Both the position numbers and the translations under genes were made by a program. Shown piece by piece: positions 1-5,108 of a DNA stretch of 6,146 bases; within the stretch, counting starts at the first letter, position 1; every line of letters begins with the position of its first letter. Source of the stretch: Chloroflexota bacterium (GTDB lineage Bacteria; Chloroflexota; Anaerolineae; Anaerolineales; UBA11579); NCBI GenBank assembly GCA_003486225.1, contig DNGN01000091.1, positions 1-6,146 of the forward strand, read 5' to 3'. The notes below the pieces were generated by a model, which made no database searches, had not been told where the DNA came from, and saw only the letters and a program-made list of their open reading frames with translations.

Positions 1-846
1 CGTACGGCCAATCTTTTTGGGATCAATATCCACAAAGGCCTTCAGCGGCACCCCTGCCCGGAGAAGGTGTTTGCTCAGGCGGCGGCCATGCATCCCAGCC
101 CCCCAGATAAAGACGGCATCCCGGTTTGCCAAAGGGCCAATCGTCAGGTAGTGTGCTTTGGCGCGGATGAAGTTCTCCAGCGAATAGCGGCTGTCAATAC
201 GGGTCAGACGGTCAGGATGCTCCCGCCAATCCAATAAGACCTCAGGCAGCTTGGCGAAGCGGCAGCCTGCTGCCGCCATCCTCAACCAGAGGTCATAATC
301 CTCTGGCCAGCCACGCTCCTGATATCCACCCAGATCCAGCACCAGCTGCTTGCGAAAGACAACGGTAGGATGGCATAAGGGGCTTTCGACAAATATCTCG
401 CGGCAGATATCCTCATGAGCCTCAAGCGAATTGAGCCAATTGATGTAATGCTGGAATCCCTGGCGCAGCTTGCCCGCGGGGAAACCGGCCACATGTGAAG
501 ACACCAACGCTACCCCGGGGTGAGCTTCGAGGTAGGCGACCTGCTTTTCGAGCCGGGTTGGATACATCCTGTCATCGGCATCCATACGTGCGATCAGGTC
601 TGCCCGGGCAGCTGCCAGCCCTGCATTCAGTGCCGGGATTATTCCGGCATGCGGCACCGGCAGAAAGCGAAAACGAGGATCTTTGGCCTGCCACCGGGAT
701 AGAATTGAAGCGGTACCATCGGTCGAGCCGTCATCCACAGCCACAACCTCAAAATCATCCAGGCTTTGTGCAGCAATTGACTCCAATGTTTCTTCCAGGG
801 TATCTTCCCGGTTATAGCAGGGCATTACAACGGTTATCTTTGGCAC
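1..846 (-). CDS. Family 2 glycosyltransferase with C-terminal Rossmann-like domain (3' end cut by window)
   Basis: The 282 visible codons encode an inverting GT-A fold glycosyltransferase that would move a sugar from a nucleotide donor to a glycan or lipid acceptor at the cytoplasmic side of the membrane. What is seen: the opening strand and loop KITVVMPCYNRE (residues 3-14), DDGSTDGT (38-45) for nucleotide binding, the metal-binding D-x-D in RMDADD (87-92), and an acidic EDYDLW motif (182-187) of the type that carries the catalytic base. After residue about 240 a second domain begins with VFIWGAGMHGR (245-255), a glycine-rich dinucleotide-type loop, then a second strand ending in FVDIDPKKIGR; the frame stays open off the left edge. 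I chose the GTG at 844-846 because the protein then begins MPKITVVMP, as is usual in the family. An upstream in-frame TTG at 871-873 is possible but less natural. No Shine-Dalgarno is visible. The gene stands alone and divergent from the channel gene. The family is certain; acceptor and sugar cannot be told. Confidence 0.93.
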   Translation of the reverse strand, partial: MPKITVVMPCYNREDTLEETLESIAAQSLDDFEVVAVDDGSTDGTASILSRWQAKDPRFRFLPVPHAGIIPALNAGLAAARADLIARMDADDRMYPTRLEKQVAYLEAHPGVALVSSHVAGFPAGKLRQGFQHYINWLNSLEAHEDICREIFVESPLCHPTVVFRKQLVLDLGGYQERGWPEDYDLWLRMAAAGCRFAKLPEVLLDWREHPDRLTRIDSRYSLENFIRAKAHYLTIGPLANRDAVFIWGAGMHGRRLSKHLLRAGVPLKAFVDIDPKKIGRT

Positions 847-881
847 AATTGTATTGTACAGGAGATTAATCAAGATGAGAA
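847..881 (-). promoter_or_regulatory. Putative leaderless promoter of the glycosyltransferase
   Basis: Read on the minus strand there is a -35-like TTCTCA (881-876), a 17-base spacer, and TACAAT (858-853) as -10. Only six bases separate the -10 from the GTG start, so transcription would begin at or next to the start codon and the message would have no leader. This agrees with the lack of any Shine-Dalgarno sequence. The -35 is weak (4 of 6 consensus bases), so this is a prediction from spacing and not a certain site. Confidence 0.45.
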
Positions 882-889
882 CCGGAGCG

Positions 890-934
890 AGCCCCTGATC
901 AAATCCTTCCTTTCAGGAAGCATCAACAGGGGCT
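890..934. repeat. Two-part inverted repeat between divergent promoters
   Basis: The outer arms AGCCCCTG (890-897) and CAGGGGCT (927-934) are perfectly complementary over 8 bp. Inside them a second perfect 5 bp stem, CTTCC (906-910) and GGAAG (916-920), closes a loop of TTTCA. No T-run follows on either strand, so it does not look like an intrinsic terminator. It sits between the predicted glycosyltransferase -35 (876-881) and the channel gene -10 (953-958); its right arm falls about where a -35 for the channel gene would lie. It could be a regulator-binding dyad or a cruciform-forming element; the function is unknown. Confidence 0.5.
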
Positions 935-949
935 GGGATACAGAAAAGT

Positions 950-958
950 TGTTACAAT
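950..958 (+). promoter_or_regulatory. Putative extended -10 promoter of the MscS-type gene
   Basis: TGT immediately precedes TACAAT (953-958), giving an extended -10 element (TG-n-TACAAT). The -35 position, 17 bases upstream, has no good match and is occupied by the right arm of the 890-934 dyad, which is acceptable for extended -10 promoters. Transcription would start near 965, leaving a leader of about 50 bases before the ATG at 1018. Confidence 0.4.
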
Positions 959-1017
959 AGGCACTTGAGGCAGATTGATCAGATAAACCTCGATCTTCAA
1001 GGTAGGAAAGGAAACAA

Positions 1018-1869
1018 ATGAACGCAATCTTAGAAAATTTATTGAAGGTCCTGCAAACCTGGTGGCAAAGCTTTCTGGATAACCTGCCAAGCCTGATTGC
1101 CGGTCTGTTAATCTTTTTATTCAGCCTCTACCTGGCCCACTTGCTGACGCGAGGCGTCCAACGCGTGATGAGAAGAAGAGAAAGCGAGCAGGAGCTTTCG
1201 ATCCTGATCTCCAGGCTGGTGCGCTGGACAGTGATCGGTTTAGGAATTGTGCTGGCTTTGGAGCAAGCAGGCCAGGACGTCAGCGCTCTGCTGACCGGAC
1301 TTGGCATCCTGGGCTTCACCGTTGGCTTCGCCCTGCAGGACATCAGCGCTAATCTGGTATCCGGGATCTTGCTGCTCTTTGAACAACCCTTCGAGATAGA
1401 GGATTCCATCGAGGTAGCCGGCTACTCCGGAACCGTCAAACAGATTAACCTACGAGCCACGGAGATCATCACCTACGATGGGCTGCAAGTATTGATCCCC
1501 AACCGGGAAGTGTTCACGAATACGATCACCAATTTCAGCCAGATCACTCAGCGCAGAATAGGACTGAGCATTGGTGTGAGCTATGAAAGCGATTTAAAAG
1601 CAGTAGAGACAATCGCCCTTGAAGCGGTGCGGACGCTTCCTGGTGTCAAAGAAGACCCCGCCCCTTCGTTCCTGGTTAACAGCTTTGGGGCCTCGGCGAT
1701 CCACACCACGGTTTATTTCTGGTACCGTACAGATGACGGGGGATTTTCTGATATGACCAATATCGGGGCGGTCGCCATTAAACAAGCTTTCGATCAGGCT
1801 GGTATTAAAATCCCTTATCCGATCCAGGTAGTGGAACTGCACCAAGCAAAACCAGGCGACAAGAAATAA
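1018..1869 (+). CDS. MscS-family small-conductance mechanosensitive ion channel
   Basis: The 283-residue product is about the size of E. coli MscS (286). The family forms heptameric pores in the cytoplasmic membrane that open under tension and release solutes on hypo-osmotic shock. Seen here: helices at about 24-44 and 67-86, then the pore-lining TM3 (about 88-121) with small-residue packing, GLGILGFTVGFALQ (94-107), followed by DISANLVSGILLLFEQPFEIED leading into the beta domain, and the family's C-terminal alpha/beta region ending in GIKIPYPIQVV. Arginine-rich loop RVMRRR (49-54) follows TM1, as expected of the cytoplasmic side. The ATG is preceded by GG-rich Shine-Dalgarno bases AGGAAAGGA (1004-1012). 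The gene appears monocistronic: its own promoter lies in the divergent region and a strong terminator follows 8 bases after the stop. No truncation or missing domain. The symbol mscS is withheld because several paralogous subfamilies share this short architecture. Confidence 0.95.
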   Translation: MNAILENLLKVLQTWWQSFLDNLPSLIAGLLIFLFSLYLAHLLTRGVQRVMRRRESEQELSILISRLVRWTVIGLGIVLALEQAGQDVSALLTGLGILGFTVGFALQDISANLVSGILLLFEQPFEIEDSIEVAGYSGTVKQINLRATEIITYDGLQVLIPNREVFTNTITNFSQITQRRIGLSIGVSYESDLKAVETIALEAVRTLPGVKEDPAPSFLVNSFGASAIHTTVYFWYRTDDGGFSDMTNIGAVAIKQAFDQAGIKIPYPIQVVELHQAKPGDKK

Positions 1870-1877
1870 ATTTTGGT

Positions 1878-1919
1878 AAAAAAAACAGGGCTTGCAAATG
1901 GGCAAGCCCTGTTTTTTTT
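1878..1919. terminator. Bidirectional intrinsic terminator
   Basis: A perfect 11 bp stem, ACAGGGCTTGC (1885-1895) with GCAAGCCCTGT (1902-1912), encloses a 6-base loop. A run of A flanks the left side (1878-1885) and a run of eight T flanks the right (1912-1919), so either strand reads as stem plus U-tract. It lies 8 bases after the MscS-type stop codon and 8 bases after the stop of the convergent HAAS/Sensor gene, so it serves both. Confidence 0.95.
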
Positions 1920-1927
1920 ATGATCGA

Positions 1928-2818
1928 TCAATCGGCGACCAGCATAAACTTGGCATACTTTCCGTGAATCTTGCCAATCCATTTAGCTAAGTGCATGAAA
2001 GCCGTCAGGGAGACGACTCCCATCAGCATGGCGAAGGGATAGTAAGATGTCGGCAGGAAATAATATCCCGTACCGTAATGAATAATCGGCAGGCCAAAGA
2101 CATCCTGGACAAATGGTGTAGCGATTAAGACAAGCGAATATGCTACGATGGCTGACCAGATGATGATATACAAAATACCAAATGGAAGCTGCAAAACCAG
2201 GTACACCATGGTCATCCAAGTTCTTTTATCCGTCAGGTACAACTTGAGCCGGTCAAGCCACTTCTCTTCTGTCGGGAAGAAAATCGGCCGGCGCGGCATA
2301 CGAACCCCTAACAACCCTTCAACCATGCGCCCTTCCAGCCAGCCTAAACCCTGCAGCGAAAGCAAGAACAAGACCGCCAGCGGAACGCCAAACAGGAACA
2401 AAGAGAATGATAGTGCCAAAGCCGCACCTGTGGTCACCCAGGAAAAATACAGCACGCCCGTAATCAGAGCTATCACCATAAACAGGAAACTTCCCCAGGC
2501 GGCCGGATCGATGAAAATACCAAAGAAGCGAGCGAAAGGTCCACGTGCCTCCGACCCGGAACGCCGGCTGCTATAGGGTTTGAGGTAAAACTCTACCTGC
2601 TGGTATTCCGCGGCAATCTCTTCTGGAGACCCATACTCAGCGATGATCTTTTGCAGAGCTTGATCTTCGTTTAATGAGGGATCTTCTGCTTGCAGAATGC
2701 TTAAGGCTGTGGAAAAGTGCTCATGCGCATCAGCCAAAGCATCCTGGATGGTGGCTTTATCACAATCCGCCATTTGGGTCTTCAATTCATCTAGGTATTG
2801 GTCTATTCGTTTAGTCAT
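1928..2818 (-). CDS. HAAS domain + Sensor domain membrane protein, partner of PadR
   Basis: The 296-residue protein has a soluble helical N-terminus (about 1-78) with the hallmarks of the HAAS/DUF1700 group: YLDELK near the start, a DAHEHF stretch (30-35), and YGSPEEIAAEY (62-72). A basic linker follows, then a membrane part (about 105-280) resembling the Pfam 'Sensor' domain, normally seen N-terminal to actinobacterial histidine kinases. Helices lie around 110-126, 131-155, 201-221, 222-240 and 262-278. Two halves repeat each other: D104...W108...GVLY (121-124) and D197...W201...GILY (214-217), with identical spacing. No kinase or DNA-binding domain is attached. The ATG lies inside the end of the padR-like gene (8-base overlap, ATGACTAA), with GGAAGGAA upstream, so translation is probably coupled. 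In known families HAAS proteins sit next to PadR genes and are thought to relay or modulate the regulator's signal. The exact role here is an inference. Confidence 0.85.
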   Translation of the reverse strand: MTKRIDQYLDELKTQMADCDKATIQDALADAHEHFSTALSILQAEDPSLNEDQALQKIIAEYGSPEEIAAEYQQVEFYLKPYSSRRSGSEARGPFARFFGIFIDPAAWGSFLFMVIALITGVLYFSWVTTGAALALSFSLFLFGVPLAVLFLLSLQGLGWLEGRMVEGLLGVRMPRRPIFFPTEEKWLDRLKLYLTDKRTWMTMVYLVLQLPFGILYIIIWSAIVAYSLVLIATPFVQDVFGLPIIHYGTGYYFLPTSYYPFAMLMGVVSLTAFMHLAKWIGKIHGKYAKFMLVAD

Positions 2819-3185
2819 GGTTTAAATTTCCTTCCAATATTTTTTCCACAAAGGATTGGGCGTCGTGCCAAATCTCTTTCCAAGCCTGCAAGGACTGCTG
2901 GCCTTGATCAGTGATTGAATAATACCTGCGGGGTGGGCCCGTGACAGAGGGTTCTACTAGGCTGCTGAGCAGCCCATTTTTTTCCAAAGAACGCAGCACC
3001 GGGTAAAGCGCACCCAATTTCATCAGCGGGGCCGTATCGTTATCCAGGCCCAACACTTTGGAAATCTGGTAGCCATACATGGGTTGTGCTGTACGATCCA
3101 GAACGCTGAGCACAATGAGGGACGCGATCCCGGAGGTAATTTCTTTTTGAAATTTTCTGGTGGCGACATTCTCATCATCGGTCAT
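2811..3185 (-). CDS. PadR-family transcriptional regulator
   Basis: The 124-residue protein has the PadR winged-helix layout: N-terminal helix, YGYQI (37-41) before the recognition region, GALYPVLRSLEKNGLL (58-73) as recognition helix and turn, and GPPRRYYSITDQG (83-95) forming the wing. The short C-terminal helix (about 96-118) is the usual dimerisation element of the compact PadR-s2 group. These proteins are mostly repressors of neighbouring genes and of themselves. I chose the ATG at 3185 rather than the earlier in-frame ATG at 3209: AAAGGAG (3200-3194) sits 8 bases before it, while the upstream start has no Shine-Dalgarno and would add eight atypical residues. The stop overlaps the start of the HAAS/Sensor gene by 8 bases, so the two form one operon read from an AT-rich promoter. 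The likely target is its own promoter; the ligand is unknown. Confidence 0.93.
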   Translation of the reverse strand: MTDDENVATRKFQKEITSGIASLIVLSVLDRTAQPMYGYQISKVLGLDNDTAPLMKLGALYPVLRSLEKNGLLSSLVEPSVTGPPRRYYSITDQGQQSLQAWKEIWHDAQSFVEKILEGNLNHD

Positions 3186-3206
3186 GAACGCTACTCCTTT
3201 AATAAA

Positions 3207-3281
3207 CATAATTTACTTAACTATATTACATGATTATATATATTATTAACTTAATAATACTTATTTTTTCAGGTGAGTCAA
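3207..3281 (-). promoter_or_regulatory. AT-rich promoter and possible operator of the padR-like operon
   Basis: On the minus strand TTGACT (3281-3276) and TATTAT (3259-3254) are separated by 16 bases, a good sigma-70 type promoter, with a start near 3247 and a leader of about 60 bases. A second perfect TATAAT lies at 3238-3233 but lacks a -35. The region from about 3198 to 3270 is almost all A and T, unlike its surroundings. TTAACT occurs twice on the plus strand (3217-3222 and 3246-3251), 29 bases apart; the second is part of the near-palindrome TTAACTTAA (3246-3254), which touches the -10. This is where a self-repressing PadR dimer would be expected to bind, but the operator assignment is an inference. 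Confidence 0.6.
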
Positions 3282-3284
3282 GCG

Positions 3285-3322
3285 TTTAAAATTAAAACCG
3301 GATGAGAAAATCCCATCCGGTT
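3285..3322 (-). terminator. Intrinsic terminator of the three-gene cluster
   Basis: Read on the minus strand, AACCGGATG (3322-3314) pairs with CATCCGGTT (3304-3296) as a 9 bp stem around a 9-base loop, followed by TTTTAATTTTAAA (3297-3285). It lies 26 bases after the stop of the Nim/PNPOx-like gene and just upstream of the -35 of the padR-like promoter, insulating that operon from read-through. Confidence 0.9.
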
Positions 3323-3348
3323 GAAAGTTAACCCTGCCGCTCTTGAAT

Positions 3349-3894
3349 TCAGTCCAGGCTTTTTTGCAGTTCTTTGCCCGACCATTCTTCAATTGAAATG
3401 CGGTACACCGCGGTGCGTTTTAATTCATCCTTCTCAGGCAGTGGATAATCTTCTCCGGGGAGATAGGCAGGGAAATGCTTCTGCATCAAGCCCAGCAAGA
3501 CAGCTTCAATCTTCTCAGGATCGTGCAATTTAGCAGCCGTGCCAAAGACTGTCACTGATTGATATTCCACCCCAAAATCTGAGATCCGCTCCCCGGCGAA
3601 CAAATTCCCCATCTCACTGACATTGAAGCATACCTTTGGGTTCAATGCCAAGTTGGCCCTGGTGCGGCCAACGTGTGCACCATGGAAGTAAAGGGCATGG
3701 TCCTCCTCAACATAGAGGTAATTGACCGGGGTGGCGTACGGCTGGTCCTGGTGAACTGTGGATAAGACTCCAAAGCGGCCCTCTAACAGCAGTTTCTTCA
3801 GCACTGCCAGGTCTGAGATCATGCGATCTGTACGCCGGAGGGCAGCCCGCGATTTATTGGCATGTTTTTGTATATCGTTATCCATAACTACCAT
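3349..3894 (-). CDS. PNPOx-like split-barrel flavoprotein (Nim-related, Pyridox_ox_2 type)
   Basis: The 181-residue protein matches the FMN-binding split-barrel group that includes Nim 5-nitroimidazole reductases. Seen here: ALRRTDRMISD (18-28), LSTV (44-47) and QPYATPVNYLY (51-61) of the barrel, YFHGAHVGRTRANL (69-82) for flavin phosphate contacts and dimer packing, NPKVCFNV (85-92), and the VTVFGTAAKL strand (114-123). Members usually bind FMN, or sometimes F420 or heme, as dimers and reduce small molecules; the substrate here cannot be inferred. Two starts are close: ATG at 3894 and ATG at 3885. AAGAAG directly abuts the first, so spacing slightly favours the second, but neither has a good Shine-Dalgarno. 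Only 16 bases separate it from the stop of the CPBP gene upstream, and a terminator follows, so it is the last gene of the cluster. True pyridoxamine-phosphate oxidase (PdxH) is unlikely: length and motifs differ. Confidence 0.9.
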   Translation of the reverse strand: MVVMDNDIQKHANKSRAALRRTDRMISDLAVLKKLLLEGRFGVLSTVHQDQPYATPVNYLYVEEDHALYFHGAHVGRTRANLALNPKVCFNVSEMGNLFAGERISDFGVEYQSVTVFGTAAKLHDPEKIEAVLLGLMQKHFPAYLPGEDYPLPEKDELKRTAVYRISIEEWSGKELQKSLD

Positions 3895-3910
3895 CTTCTT
3901 TGTTATCGTT

Positions 3911-4789
3911 TTATTCCTGGTCTAAACGGCCGCGGGTAAATCGCCAAACCAGCAAAGCGCCCAATCCCAAAGCGGGCAGCAACACCAAACCTGCCTCAGG
4001 GCCAAAGTCACCGCCTGTGAACAGCACCGGACCATCCACCGACAACTGGAGCAGTCCGGGGATTGCCAAACCACTCACCGGAAACCCTAGCACCGGCCCC
4101 AAGAACAGGTTCCAGCCAATATGCAGCCCGATGGCCAGCCACAGCTGGCGGGTTCGCAGGTAGGCATAAGCCAGAAAACCCCCTGAAATCGTGATCCCAA
4201 AGGCAGAAAGCCAGTTGGCATTTGGATTCAGGAGATGGATCAGACCAAAGACTACCGAAGATAGCAGCACACCCCAAAAAATATTCAGGCCTTCGGCCAG
4301 GTTTTGCAGCTGATACCCACGGCTGAACAATTCCTCATAGAAACCGACCGCGATAAAAAGGACCAGCCACAAACTGAAACCTTGCAAAACTGCGGCTGCT
4401 GACTGCTGCTGCCAGGCAAACCCATCCACCCTGAGCCAACCGAAAGCAGATTCCAATGAAAAAATCAGGCTGGTTTGGAGTACGGCAATCCCAATTCCGA
4501 CCGCCACATCCTGCACAGCCTGGCGATCGAGGCGCAACCCCAGACTGCGGACCGAGCGGCGGTCGATAAGCCTGCGAGCAAGGAATACCGAAAGCACAAT
4601 CGACACCCCATTGATCAGGAGCAATACCAGATCCAGTGAATCCGGCCAGAAGTTCAGAACAACGATAGCTGGAAAGGAAATCAACCCCATCAACAGGAAC
4701 AACAGCAGCCATTGCACCAGCAAGCGCCAACCCGCACGCAGGCGCGGCTCATCGGGACTCCGAAATACTTTGCGCAACAGCCCGATCAC
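3911..4789 (-). CDS. CPBP (Abi/CAAX) family intramembrane metalloprotease
   Basis: The 292-residue protein is a multi-helix membrane protein with the three glutamate/histidine motifs of the CPBP family: FYEELFSRGY (150-159; E152, E153 and R157), FGLIHLLNPNAN (181-192; H185) and HIGWN (223-227; H223, N227). These residues line the active site in the Rce1-type fold, so the protein is probably catalytic and not a decayed relative. Helices lie at about 22-46, 52-71, 92-112, 135-151, 170-186, 195-211, 214-230 and 262-282. Bacterial members cleave or process membrane-bound peptides, confer bacteriocin immunity, or act in protein maturation; the substrate here is unknown. The start is GTG at 4789, overlapping the TGA of the upstream gene as GTGA, with AGGAGG 10 bases ahead inside that gene's end. 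This coupling makes the two gene products good candidates for working together. Confidence 0.93.
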   Translation of the reverse strand: MIGLLRKVFRSPDEPRLRAGWRLLVQWLLLFLLMGLISFPAIVVLNFWPDSLDLVLLLINGVSIVLSVFLARRLIDRRSVRSLGLRLDRQAVQDVAVGIGIAVLQTSLIFSLESAFGWLRVDGFAWQQQSAAAVLQGFSLWLVLFIAVGFYEELFSRGYQLQNLAEGLNIFWGVLLSSVVFGLIHLLNPNANWLSAFGITISGGFLAYAYLRTRQLWLAIGLHIGWNLFLGPVLGFPVSGLAIPGLLQLSVDGPVLFTGGDFGPEAGLVLLPALGLGALLVWRFTRGRLDQE

Positions 4790-5046
4790 TTGTTTGGTTC
4801 CTCCTGGTCTTCTTTAGAGTCCTCTGGTCCCTTGCCCATTAATTTCCTCACGGTACGGAATCGCTGGCTAGGTTCGGGGGGCGTGCGGCCTTTCCAGGCC
4901 AGAGACACCCCAATCGAAGTAAAGATAACCCCAAAGAGCAGGTACCAACCGTTTACTCTTTCCAGGTAATCGGTCGCAAAAAACAGCACCAGCAAGAAGA
5001 ATCCAATGATCAAGAAAAAAGTTCCAAATCGTTTTTTTAGATTCAT
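4786..5046 (-). CDS. Small two-helix membrane protein, unknown function
   Basis: An 86-residue protein I do not recognise. Basic N-terminus MNLKKR, a hydrophobic helix (about 8-25), a short acidic turn, a second helix (about 34-51), then a charged, proline-containing tail (52-86) rich in K, E and D. By the positive-inside rule both ends should be cytoplasmic. It is real rather than a chance frame because its stop overlaps the protease start (GTGA) and it carries the protease's AGGAGG in its last codons. The ATG at 5046 is the only in-frame start: a TAA lies seven codons upstream. The usual Shine-Dalgarno position is inside a hairpin at 5055-5081. It may be an accessory, substrate or anchor for the CPBP protease, but nothing in the sequence tests this. 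Confidence 0.75.
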   Translation of the reverse strand: MNLKKRFGTFFLIIGFFLLVLFFATDYLERVNGWYLLFGVIFTSIGVSLAWKGRTPPEPSQRFRTVRKLMGKGPEDSKEDQEEPNK

Positions 5047-5081
5047 AACAAAATAGGCCCACGCTTATTCGGCGCAGGCCT
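5047..5081 (-). terminator. Hairpin terminator after the aldehyde dehydrogenase gene
   Basis: Read on the minus strand, AGGCCTGCGC (5081-5072) pairs with GCGTGGGCCT (5064-5055) over 10 bp, counting two adjacent G-U pairs, around the 7-base loop CGAATAA. ATTTTGTT follows directly to the ATG at 5046. It is a plausible intrinsic terminator 27 bases after the dehydrogenase stop, though the T-run is short. It overlaps the translation-start region of the next gene, and a GGAGG lies just before its 5' arm (5091-5087). Confidence 0.75.
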
Positions 5082-5108
5082 GTTTGCCTCCAGATAACAT
5101 CTAGATCA

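Noticed and set aside
495..869. Open frame of 124 codons on the plus strand
   Set aside because: It lies antisense to the well-supported glycosyltransferase, has no recognisable domain and no Shine-Dalgarno.
890..934. Intrinsic terminator
   Set aside because: There is a stem but no T-run on either strand, and no gene reads toward it from either side.
2148..2576. Open frame of 142 codons on the plus strand
   Set aside because: Antisense to the HAAS/Sensor gene; rich in N, K, P and R as expected of the reverse of membrane-protein codons.
3186..3209. Longer start for the padR-like gene at 3209
   Set aside because: It has no Shine-Dalgarno, and AAAGGAG ideally spaced before the ATG at 3185 falls within the extra codons.
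4335..4730. Open frame of 131 codons on the minus strand inside the protease gene
   Set aside because: It is a shifted frame of the CPBP gene, whose active-site motifs all lie in the other frame.
4868..5062. Alternative 64-codon frame starting at a GTG upstream of the small membrane protein gene
   Set aside because: Its start lies inside the terminator stem and its frame does not reach the coupled overlap with the protease gene.
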